Below, one piece after another: positions 55,772-63,445 of a stretch of 64,000 nucleotides of DNA (position 1 is the first letter of the stretch; every line of letters begins with the position of its first letter). The position numbers and the translations under genes are program-made. This DNA is from Cytophagaceae bacterium (lineage in GTDB: Bacteria > Bacteroidota > Bacteroidia > Cytophagales > Flexibacteraceae). The notes under the pieces were generated by a model. It did not search any database. It saw only the letters and a list, made by a program, of their open reading frames with translations, and was not told where the DNA came from. The stretch spans positions 1 to 64,000 of the forward strand of contig CANGYH010000009.1 of NCBI GenBank assembly GCA_947458545.1, read 5' to 3'.

Positions 55772-57196
55772 TTATCTCTTCACCACCCGCCCCCGCCACA
55801 CCTTGCCCTGGGCCGTAAGCCGATACCCATAAACGCCAGGCGGTAAAGTAGATACGTCAACATTTTGGCTTGGTGCCACAGGATGGCTCAGGTGCAGCCT
55901 GCCATCGGTGCCATACAGCTCTAGCCTGCCCGGTGCCGCAAGGCCCGCAAAGTATAGCGTGCCGGTGCACGGGTTGGGGTAAGGTCTGGGGGTTGGCTGG
56001 CTTGCCTTTGTCTTGGTGGCGGTGGTAGGTTGCCAGGGGCGGTAGGGTATGCCCATGCCCGTGATGCGGGCGGCGTACCAGTCTTCTGCCGTAGAGTCAA
56101 CGAATCCTGCATAGCCAACACAGACGGCTGATGAATCCGCTAGAGAGGCATATGCAGTTAGATCGGCAGTCGTCTGCCCGGCTGCAGGTGGTATGGTCAT
56201 AAGCCAAAACAGGCTAGAGTCAGCTCTGAGCCGCTGCATCTGTACCTGCGTGCTTGTGCCTTGAAAGTAGGTAATCGACCCATCCGTATTTACCTGAGGC
56301 CCGCTAAAAAAGGGCAACCGGGGGAACCTACGTTCCCCGCCCCAGACCTTCGGTCCTGCCCAGCCTTGATGCAGACCTATGTACTGAGTAATGGGAGAGG
56401 ATAGTATGTTGCCCGATACTAAATACCTATCCCCCGGTGCCTGCCTGACAGAGACGGTCGGGTTATAGTCGAAGTTGATGCGGCTCGCACTCTGATAGAA
56501 CGTAGCCCGCCGGATCTCGAAGCCATCCTGGGCATACTCTGCGGCAAAGATGCGAGAGCCTGCCGTGCCCGAGACCAGGATGTTGCCGTCGCGCGTCATC
56601 TCTACATGGTGGCAGAAGGTGTTGCTGGGATGCTCGCGGATGACCGTGTCCCATTGGGTTACACCCAGGGTATCAAAACATACCAGATACCCAAAATTGC
56701 CCCAACCTCCGCGCGGATTGTCGCAGCGTCCTGTTGCCACCAGTGTTCCGTTAGGGCCTTCAATCATTTTATTGACGCTGAAGGCTTGGCGATACAGACC
56801 TACCCCTATGAAGTCTGAATACCAAAGAATGGTCCCGTCTTCGGGCTGGATGCGCACCAGCCTTGTGCGCGCCCCGCCGCCGGGAATGGATGAAACGGCA
56901 GCCGCATACACCTGCCCGGTAGCCAGTCGGCAAAGACTGTACTTCTGAATGTATGGGCCGATGATGGGTGTCCTTACTTTATAGAGGGTATCGCCATATA
57001 TGGTCAGGCGTAATAGCATGGCAAGCGTTGTGCCTTCACTTATGCCGATTGCCAGTACCGTACCGTCTTCCAAGCTCACAACATCTGAGAGTTGATCCGA
57101 GCTAGGCCAGCTATACCGCCGCTCCCATAGCAGACTCTGCCCCCACCCTCCCAGGGTGGGCAGCAGTAGGGCTAGGGTCAGCAGCAGGCGGCGCAT
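55772..57196 (-). CDS. Secreted repeat protein with type A T9SS sorting domain
   Basis: The 474-residue protein starts with a signal peptide (MRRLLLTLALLLPTLGGWGQ). The body has repeats with 'DGTVLAIGIS', 'DGTILWYSDF', 'DGNILVSGTAG' and 'DSSLFWLMTI', a pattern seen in beta-propeller-like proteins of Bacteroidota annotated as 'T9SS type A sorting domain-containing'. The C-terminal 'PYPNPCTGTLYFAGL...LPPGVYGYRLTAQGKVWRGRVVKR' is the sorting domain. No enzymatic residues are recognised. ATG 57196 is chosen because it starts the signal peptide. Confidence 0.85.
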   Translation of the reverse strand: MRRLLLTLALLLPTLGGWGQSLLWERRYSWPSSDQLSDVVSLEDGTVLAIGISEGTTLAMLLRLTIYGDTLYKVRTPIIGPYIQKYSLCRLATGQVYAAAVSSIPGGGARTRLVRIQPEDGTILWYSDFIGVGLYRQAFSVNKMIEGPNGTLVATGRCDNPRGGWGNFGYLVCFDTLGVTQWDTVIREHPSNTFCHHVEMTRDGNILVSGTAGSRIFAAEYAQDGFEIRRATFYQSASRINFDYNPTVSVRQAPGDRYLVSGNILSSPITQYIGLHQGWAGPKVWGGERRFPRLPFFSGPQVNTDGSITYFQGTSTQVQMQRLRADSSLFWLMTIPPAAGQTTADLTAYASLADSSAVCVGYAGFVDSTAEDWYAARITGMGIPYRPWQPTTATKTKASQPTPRPYPNPCTGTLYFAGLAAPGRLELYGTDGRLHLSHPVAPSQNVDVSTLPPGVYGYRLTAQGKVWRGRVVKR

Positions 57197-57292
57197 GGGG
57201 TGGGTGGTACGATGCGGTCCTAAGATAGGGCCGGTGGGTAACTTGCATACGCTATGGGCCCTTGCGCGTGCGTTATGGCCCTGATACCCGCT

Positions 57293-59521
57293 ATGCCGAT
57301 GCGTTTCTTGCTTTTGTTGTTGCTGTGCCTGCCGCTGGGCCGGGGGGCCTGGGGCCAAATGTGGTTCAGGCCGGGCACATTGCCCGTGGTGGGCCTGCCC
57401 CCGGGGCTGGCCGGGGCGGGGGGGCTGAACGCGCCCCAGTTCTCGGAGGCAGACCTGGACGGAGACGGCACGGCCGAGTTGGCTGCCTTCGACCGGTCGG
57501 GCAGTTCTTGGCAGGTTTTTCGGCGTGTGGGCGGGGCTTGGGTGGCCGCGCCCGACTATGCCGCCCTGCTGCCTGCCACCAACAACTGGGCCCTGCTGCG
57601 CGACTATAACCGAGACGGCCGTACCGACCTCTTTACCGACACGCGCGGCGGCGTAGCCCTCTACCGCAACGAGGTCGGGCCGGGCGGCGCGCCCTTCTTT
57701 ACGCTGGCTTATGATGGCCTGGTCTCTACCAGCCTGGCGGGCGGGCCGCTGCCGATGTACGTGCTGATGACCGACCTGCCCAGCATCTTGGACGTGGACG
57801 TCGACGGAGACCTGGACATCCTAACCTTTGAGAACGCGGGGGGCACCCTAGACCTGCACCGCAACCTGAGCAACGAGAACCCCGGCCAGGCGCCAGACCC
57901 CGTCCGCTTCCGCAAAGAGCCCTGCTATGGCCGCGTTTTCGAGACGTCTACCTGCGGGCAATACACATTCAGCATCAACTGCCGCGTGGGGGCCGAGGGC
58001 GAGGTGCCTCCGCCCGTGCCGCCTGGCCCCAGGCCCAGCCCGCTGCGGCCCATGCACGCAGGTTCTACCACGCTGGCCATAGACCTGCAAGGCAACGGCA
58101 AGCCAGATTTGCTGATCGGCGACGTGTCTTGCAAGCAGCTCTACCGGCTTGTAAACGGGGCGCCTGTGGGGCAGCCGGCGGGAATTACGGCCGTGGAGGG
58201 CGATTTCCCGGCCGGGACGCGGCCCGTGCGGTTTGATGTTTTTCCGGCGGCTTTTACGGCCGACATAGACGGCGACGGCCGGCAAGATCTGCTGGCCGCC
58301 CCCAACCTCTATGCCAGCGGGCCCCTGGAGACGCCCAATTTTGCCCGCTGCGTCTGGGCCTACCGCAACACGGCCCCGGCCGGAGCACCGAGCTATCAGT
58401 TTGAAACGGCCGGCTTTTTGCAGACCGACATGGTGGACCTTGGGGCCAACGCCGCCCCCGCCTGGCTAGACCTGGACGCTGACGGAGACCAAGACCTGGT
58501 GGTAGCCGCCCGAGACCGCATGCAGCCCGACGGCACCCTGCGCACCGGCCTGACGTGGTACCGCCGCGAGCCCCAGGGCCTGGTGCGGGCAGACACCAAC
58601 CTGCTGGGCTACCTGGCCGTGCGCTCTAACGAGCTGCTGCCCTTTGCGGCAGACTTTAACGGAGACGGCCGGGCAGACCTGGGCCTGCTGGTGCAGCGTG
58701 CCTTTAACCGCTCCGTAGGGCTTGTTATTCCGGTTGGTACCACCGTGGGGCCAGACGGTACCGCGCTGCAGCGGGCCCGGCAAGACTCGCTGCGGTTTGC
58801 GTTTTTGCCGGGAGACTATCCGGCCTTTGCCGACTTTGACCTGGACGGAGACCCCGATATGCTCTTGGGCCGCGATGATGGCTCCCTGAACCTGGTGCAG
58901 AACACGGGCAGCGCGGCCAACCCGCAGTGGGGCCCGCGCCAGAGCGGGTATCTGGGTTATCCGCCGGGCATCAACGTGGCCTGCAGGCCCGCCTTGGCAG
59001 ACCTGGACGGCAACGCCCAGCCGGACGTGCTGGTGACGATGGGCAACCTGCCCACCCGCCTCTACCGCAACCCGATCTTTATCAACGGCTACACGGCCGT
59101 GCCAGACACGTTGCTGTATCAGAACAACACCTTTCAACAGGCAGACCTGCTACCGACGATCTTCTTTCAGGCACCTTCTTTTACAGACCTCAACGGCGAC
59201 CTGCGCCCAGATCTGGTGCTGGGCACCAGCAACGGCGGCCTGCTTGTGTACGAGAATCAGCTAAACCAACCGCTGGCCACGGCTACCACGCCCGACAGGC
59301 CGCAGCCGCGTCTGTTGGGCAACCCCGGCCCAAGCCTGGGGCTTAGCCTACCGCAGCCTGCGCAAGTGCGCATAACAGATGGCCTGGGCCGGCAGTTATA
59401 CCTAGGCCAATGGGCCGCCGGGCTGCACCCTGGGCGGTGGGCCGCACCTGCGCCGGGCCTCTATCTTGTAGAGGTGGCCGGCCCGCAAGGCCGCACCGTG
59501 CTGCGATACGTGGCCCTTTAA
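57293..59521 (+). CDS. Secreted FG-GAP/VCBS-repeat protein, T9SS type A cargo
   Basis: The 742-residue protein has a signal peptide (MPMRFLLLLLLCLPLGRGAW), then repeats carrying calcium-binding D-x-D-x-D-G loops of the FG-GAP/VCBS type: 'EADLDGDGTAEL', 'RDYNRDGRTDLF', 'DVDVDGDLDIL', 'DIDGDGRQDLL', 'DLDADGDQDLV', 'DFNGDGRADLG', 'DFDLDGDPDML' and 'DLNGDLRPDLV'. They form an integrin-alpha-like beta-propeller. A short C-terminal T9SS domain ends in 'GLYLVEVAGPQGRTVLRYVAL'. An in-frame ATG at 57254, preceded by TAACTTGC, is an alternative start. It is divergent from the previous T9SS cargo gene. Confidence 0.88.
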   Translation: MPMRFLLLLLLCLPLGRGAWGQMWFRPGTLPVVGLPPGLAGAGGLNAPQFSEADLDGDGTAELAAFDRSGSSWQVFRRVGGAWVAAPDYAALLPATNNWALLRDYNRDGRTDLFTDTRGGVALYRNEVGPGGAPFFTLAYDGLVSTSLAGGPLPMYVLMTDLPSILDVDVDGDLDILTFENAGGTLDLHRNLSNENPGQAPDPVRFRKEPCYGRVFETSTCGQYTFSINCRVGAEGEVPPPVPPGPRPSPLRPMHAGSTTLAIDLQGNGKPDLLIGDVSCKQLYRLVNGAPVGQPAGITAVEGDFPAGTRPVRFDVFPAAFTADIDGDGRQDLLAAPNLYASGPLETPNFARCVWAYRNTAPAGAPSYQFETAGFLQTDMVDLGANAAPAWLDLDADGDQDLVVAARDRMQPDGTLRTGLTWYRREPQGLVRADTNLLGYLAVRSNELLPFAADFNGDGRADLGLLVQRAFNRSVGLVIPVGTTVGPDGTALQRARQDSLRFAFLPGDYPAFADFDLDGDPDMLLGRDDGSLNLVQNTGSAANPQWGPRQSGYLGYPPGINVACRPALADLDGNAQPDVLVTMGNLPTRLYRNPIFINGYTAVPDTLLYQNNTFQQADLLPTIFFQAPSFTDLNGDLRPDLVLGTSNGGLLVYENQLNQPLATATTPDRPQPRLLGNPGPSLGLSLPQPAQVRITDGLGRQLYLGQWAAGLHPGRWAAPAPGLYLVEVAGPQGRTVLRYVAL

Positions 59522-59548
59522 CTCTAACAATCTGCTGCCTTTTGCGAT

Positions 59549-59926
59549 ATGAAAAAGCTTTTCCCCTGGTTGCTTGTTGGTGGTGTGCTGGCGCTGGCCT
59601 CTTGCCTGGCAGACAAGGCCCCGTTGCCTGCGCCTGCCCCGCCCGTTTGTGACACCGTCGGGCTTACGTACAGGGCCGACATCAAGCCGATTTTAGACCG
59701 CAGCTGCGCCACGCCCGGCTGCCACGACGCTGCCTCGGCCACCATACCGGCTGATAATCCGCTTTATGACTTTGCCACGGCCCGTGCCACAAGCCTGGCC
59801 GGCCGGGTGGTGTGCAGCATAGAGCGTACGGGCAATTGCAGCCCCATGCCCCGGCGCCAGCCCGCCCTGCCCGCCTGCGAGGTGGCCAAGATCCGCGCCT
59901 GGGTGGCGGCCGGCTGCCCAGAGTAG
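59549..59926 (+). CDS. Lipoprotein with a CX4CH haem-like site
   Basis: The 125-residue protein has a lipobox (LASC, Cys19) after 'MKKLFPWLLVGGVLA'. The mature part has 'YRADIKPILDRSCATPGCHD', where a CX4CH motif stands in the position of the CxxCH haem c site found in related Bacteroidota lipoproteins, and a C-terminal 'CEVAKIRAWVAAGCPE', a common end of such cytochrome-like domains. Haem attachment through the variant motif is uncertain. The gene follows the FG-GAP gene by 27 nt and may be co-transcribed. Confidence 0.7.
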   Translation: MKKLFPWLLVGGVLALASCLADKAPLPAPAPPVCDTVGLTYRADIKPILDRSCATPGCHDAASATIPADNPLYDFATARATSLAGRVVCSIERTGNCSPMPRRQPALPACEVAKIRAWVAAGCPE

Positions 59927-59995
59927 TGGCGCTTAAGTAGCGGCTGCTGCAGGCAAGACGGCCACAATCGGCCTCTGGGTGCATACCTGCCGTGC

Positions 59996-60003
59996 TATCT
60001 TTA
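59996..60003 (+). promoter_or_regulatory. -7-like element TATCTTTA for the lipoprotein amylase gene
   Basis: It ends 7 nt before ATG 60011; the identical octamer precedes the M43 protease gene. Confidence 0.45.
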
Positions 60004-60010
60004 GCTGGCT

Positions 60011-61399
60011 ATGGTTCGCCTGTTTCTTTTTTGCCTGTTGATTTGGGGTACAGCCCTGGGATGCCGCCAAAAGCCAGACCCACAACCCACACCGCAACCC
60101 CCTACCGATACTACCCGGCCAGACACTACCCGACCCACGGGCCCGGGCTTCGCCATAGCCACGGCAGACCTGGCCATCTACGAGGTGAACCTGCAGGCGC
60201 AAGGCGCGGCGGGGCGCTTTGCTGCCTTTACCCCGCAGCTAGACTCCATCCGGGCGTTGGGCTGCAATACCGTCTGGTTGATGCCGATACACCCCATAGG
60301 CCAACTGCGCTCGGCTGGGGGGCTGGGCTCGCCCTATGCCATACGAGACTATACCGCCACCAACGCCGAGTTCGGCTCGCTTGCCGAGTTTAAGGCCCTG
60401 GTGCAGGCGGCCCATACCCGCAAGCTTCGCGTCATTCTAGACTGGGTAGCCAACCACACCGCCTGGGACCATCCCTGGATTACGGCCCACCCCGACTGGT
60501 ATGTGCGGCAGAACGGGCAGATCATCATTCCGCCCGGCACCAACTGGAACGATGTGGCCGAGCTAGACTACACCAACCCCGCCATGCGCCTGGCCATGAT
60601 CGAGGCCATGCGTTTCTGGGTGCGCGAGGCGGGCGTGGATGGCTTCCGCTGCGATGCGGCAGACTTTGTGCCGGCCGATTTCTGGCGGCAAGCCTTGGAC
60701 AGCCTGATACGCGAGCCTGCGCCCATGCCGCTCATCTTACTGGCAGAGGGCAGCCAGGTGGCCCAGTGGAACGCTGGCTTCGGGATGACGTTTGGCTGGA
60801 GTTTTTATGACCGCCTCAAGCAGGTGCTGGCTACTACCGTGCCCACCGCGCTGACGACCACCCACCTGGCCGAGCGCAACGGGGCCACCGAGGGCAAGTA
60901 TCGCCTCCGCTACACCACCAACCACGACAAAACGGCCTGGGAAGAAACCCCCATCGAAGCCTTTGGCGGGTTGGATAGGTCTATGGCCGCCTTTGCCACC
61001 CTGCTGGCCTATGGCGAGGTGCCCATGGTGTACAACGGGCAAGAGGTAGGCTGGCCCCAACGCACCCCCATCTTCACGCGGAGTACGATCAACTTTAACG
61101 CCAACCCGGCCATCAAGGCGGCGTACCGGCGCCTGCTACAGTTCCGTGCCCAGACGCCTGCCCTGCGCACGGGCAGCCTCACCACGTTGAGCACACCCTT
61201 TATGGTTGCCATATTGCGCCAAACCGCGGCCCAAGAGGCGCTGGTGGTGGTCAATGTGCGGTCTACACCACAAACCTTTGAGCGCCCGGCCAGCCTGGCC
61301 CCCACCGGGTGGACGAACCTCCAAGGCCAACCCGACAGCCTGCCTGCCCGGCTTACGCTGCCGCCGTTTGGCTATACCTGCCTGCGGCGGGTGCGGTAG
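60011..61399 (+). CDS. GH13 alpha-amylase family lipoprotein
   Basis: The 462-residue protein has a lipoprotein signal ending in 'GTALGC' (Cys18), a Pro/Thr-rich linker (about 22-45) and a GH13 barrel. Catalytic residues are Asp215 in 'GFRCDAADF', Glu246 in 'LLAEGSQ' and Asp306 in 'TTNHDKT'; 'LDWVANHTAWDHPW' is conserved region I. The linker and acyl anchor suggest attachment to the outer membrane, like SusG-type enzymes that trim starch to be imported. No susC/susD pair is adjacent. A strong hairpin follows the stop codon. Confidence 0.93.
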   Translation: MVRLFLFCLLIWGTALGCRQKPDPQPTPQPPTDTTRPDTTRPTGPGFAIATADLAIYEVNLQAQGAAGRFAAFTPQLDSIRALGCNTVWLMPIHPIGQLRSAGGLGSPYAIRDYTATNAEFGSLAEFKALVQAAHTRKLRVILDWVANHTAWDHPWITAHPDWYVRQNGQIIIPPGTNWNDVAELDYTNPAMRLAMIEAMRFWVREAGVDGFRCDAADFVPADFWRQALDSLIREPAPMPLILLAEGSQVAQWNAGFGMTFGWSFYDRLKQVLATTVPTALTTTHLAERNGATEGKYRLRYTTNHDKTAWEETPIEAFGGLDRSMAAFATLLAYGEVPMVYNGQEVGWPQRTPIFTRSTINFNANPAIKAAYRRLLQFRAQTPALRTGSLTTLSTPFMVAILRQTAAQEALVVVNVRSTPQTFERPASLAPTGWTNLQGQPDSLPARLTLPPFGYTCLRRVR

Positions 61400-61415
61400 A
61401 AAGCGGTCAGAAATG

Positions 61416-61449
61416 CCACGGCCCGGCGCGTAGACGCGTCGGGCCGTGG
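61416..61449. terminator. Strong hairpin between convergent genes
   Basis: CCACGGCCCGGCGCGT and ACGCGTCGGGCCGTGG pair over 16 bp with one G-T pair. It lies between the convergent amylase lipoprotein gene and the next T9SS cargo gene and would stop both. Confidence 0.75.
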
Positions 61450-61468
61450 TTGGATAAGGGGCAGCCTG

Positions 61469-62716
61469 CTATTGCCGCAGCAGGCGCTTGCGGAAAGTAT
61501 GGTCTTGCCCGACGGCCTCTACGAAATAAAACCCGCTGGGCAGTTGCGCCGGGAGCGATAACGCGTGGACTACGCCGCCTGGTAAAGGGTTTGTGCGGAA
61601 TACCTGCTTGCCTGTGGCATCAACCAATCGCACGGTGTAGCTAGCGCCCTCTGGCAGCGAGATTGTCAGGTTTGCGGCGAATGGGTTGGGAGAGACGATA
61701 AACTGACGCTCCAGCGCAGTGCGGCTTTGGGTAATAATGTAATAGGCATTGGGCCGGCGGCGATTAGCTACCCGCAATGGAATGGTATCGACAGGCAAAA
61801 AACCTTGCCCACATCGGTACTGGATGGGGGCCGAATCGGACCGAACAACAATGCTTAGGTTGGAGTCTAAGGGCGAAAAGTCTCCAAAAATCCACAAAGT
61901 GTCTGATACGGGGCGGTTGCTAGCAACAAAGGCATTGAAACGGCGGCTCAGATCGAGTGGATCATACACCTGCACATGCAAGCCCTGCGTCTGGATAGGC
62001 CGGTTTAGGTGTAAAACAGCCGGGCACATGCCGGTGCAGTTTGGGTCGAAGCCGATAGAGTTGATTGCCAAGCCTGCCGGGGTGGTTACGTCTGCGTACC
62101 GAGCATCGTTGCGAGGCGTACGGAAGATGATTTGGTAGCCGACGGTGGTGGTACTAAAGTTGTCTACATGCAGTAGATAGGTTTCACCAGCTTGTACGGT
62201 TATCGGCCTTTGAAACTTGGCCGGTGGTGATGTGTATGGGTCCCACATCCCGGTAGCACCCTTTAGGCTACTGTAGTCGCAGGATACCTGAAAGGGGCTT
62301 GGGGTGTTAAACCCCCCTCGAAACAAGCGGCAGGTAGCCTGGCTTACCGAAGAGCCTGCTGGCACCTGGTACAAAGCAAAATCATAGTCAGTAAGGCTGC
62401 CTCCTTCGCTTCCTAGGCTAATGGTATCGGTTACGTCGTTAGGCAGAATTAGGAAGTTGAGCACACCGCTTGCACGTACTGTAAACTGGTAGTAGGAACT
62501 AACGTGTTCGGTGGTGCCGCAACTACCTCTAAGCGAGTCGAGGATTAGCCCTCTTCCGCAAAGGTTGTAGTTGGGGCTTTGGTAGCGGGCGTTGCACAAA
62601 ACGATAGCGTTTTGGCAATCCTGCTCGGGCCGAGGTACATACCCCGGTGGGCAAGGTTGCGCCATGAGCAGCGCAGGCATCAAAGTGGCAAAGGCAGACA
62701 GAAAGCGTCTATACAT
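61469..62716 (-). CDS. Secreted protein with type A T9SS sorting domain
   Basis: The 415-residue protein has a signal peptide (MYRRFLSAFATLMPALLMAQ) and a Cys-containing N-terminal domain with 'CQNAIVLCNARYQSPNYNLCGRG' and 'SYYQFTVRASGVLNFLI', a pattern seen at the start of many Bacteroidota surface proteins. The tail 'VSPNPFAANLTISLPEGASYTVRLVDATGKQVF...LPSGFYFVEA' is a type A T9SS domain. Function unknown. ATG 62716 starts the signal peptide. A full promoter is visible upstream. Confidence 0.85.
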   Translation of the reverse strand: MYRRFLSAFATLMPALLMAQPCPPGYVPRPEQDCQNAIVLCNARYQSPNYNLCGRGLILDSLRGSCGTTEHVSSYYQFTVRASGVLNFLILPNDVTDTISLGSEGGSLTDYDFALYQVPAGSSVSQATCRLFRGGFNTPSPFQVSCDYSSLKGATGMWDPYTSPPAKFQRPITVQAGETYLLHVDNFSTTTVGYQIIFRTPRNDARYADVTTPAGLAINSIGFDPNCTGMCPAVLHLNRPIQTQGLHVQVYDPLDLSRRFNAFVASNRPVSDTLWIFGDFSPLDSNLSIVVRSDSAPIQYRCGQGFLPVDTIPLRVANRRRPNAYYIITQSRTALERQFIVSPNPFAANLTISLPEGASYTVRLVDATGKQVFRTNPLPGGVVHALSLPAQLPSGFYFVEAVGQDHTFRKRLLRQ

Positions 62717-62747
62717 AGAATTTTGGAGGTTGGATTGGCCTCTTCCC

Positions 62748-62777
62748 CAAATATAGATAAGAATCTCAAAGAACCAA
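62748..62777 (-). promoter_or_regulatory. Complete Bacteroidota-type promoter (TTG-N19-TATATTTG)
   Basis: On the minus strand TTG (62775-62777) and TATATTTG (62748-62755) are 19 nt apart, matching the known TTG/TAnnTTTG spacing. The leader to ATG 62716 would be about 25 nt. Confidence 0.6.
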
Positions 62778-62869
62778 GCAGGCGGGCCGCCTAACCATAG
62801 CATGGCTTAGGTGGGCAATTTCTGATGGTGTCTGCGTAGCTTGCAGCCGATTTCCCAACTTCTACCTGC

Positions 62870-63445
62870 TTGACAGACAACTCCATACTGCTATCGCTGG
62901 TGCCGATGCTGGCACTGCTGGGAGTGCTGCTGGTGCTTTGCCTGGCGCTGCTGCTTAAGCTATCGGCCGAGCAGTGGGTGCGGCTGGCTCAAGGCCGGGG
63001 CGGACTGTTGGGTGGGCTGGCTTTTCTGACGGGCCTATTGATGGCGATTGCCCTGCTGCCAGGCCAGGCCTGGGCGGCAGACCTGGTGAAGGTGGCCCTG
63101 GGTGCCTTCGTAGGGGCGGGGGCAGCCAGTCTGTATGCCAGGCCTGTGGTACAACAGGCCGCCCCTGCGGCCCCTCCGCTGCCAGTACCCAACCCTGCGT
63201 CCACCCACGCCCCCGCCGCCGAGCTAGACCATGAGCTGCACTTCATCAGCAACCGGCGCAACCCGGCCCAGGAGATCCAGAACGTGACCGAAGAGGCCCT
63301 CCGCCAGGGCTGGAACCTGACCGCCCTTGAGGCCGGTGCGGCCCACTTCGACGGTGTGATCCTCGTCTTTACCCGGCCTGCGCAAGGTGCGCGCACGCTG
63401 CGCTTTTCGGTAGATGGGCAGGTGCAGCAGGTGCCGCTGGTTTAG
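62870..63445 (+). CDS. Hypothetical protein with two membrane helices and a C-terminal domain
   Basis: The 191-residue protein begins with TTG and has two transmembrane segments (about 7-30 and 45-64), a further hydrophobic Gly/Ala stretch (70-88), a Pro-rich linker (about 95-112) and a soluble domain ('FISNRRNPAQEIQNVTEEALRQGWNLTAL') to the end. I do not recognise the family. Its stop codon overlaps that of the convergent phosphoesterase gene by 4 nt. Confidence 0.6.
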   Translation: MTDNSILLSLVPMLALLGVLLVLCLALLLKLSAEQWVRLAQGRGGLLGGLAFLTGLLMAIALLPGQAWAADLVKVALGAFVGAGAASLYARPVVQQAAPAAPPLPVPNPASTHAPAAELDHELHFISNRRNPAQEIQNVTEEALRQGWNLTALEAGAAHFDGVILVFTRPAQGARTLRFSVDGQVQQVPLV

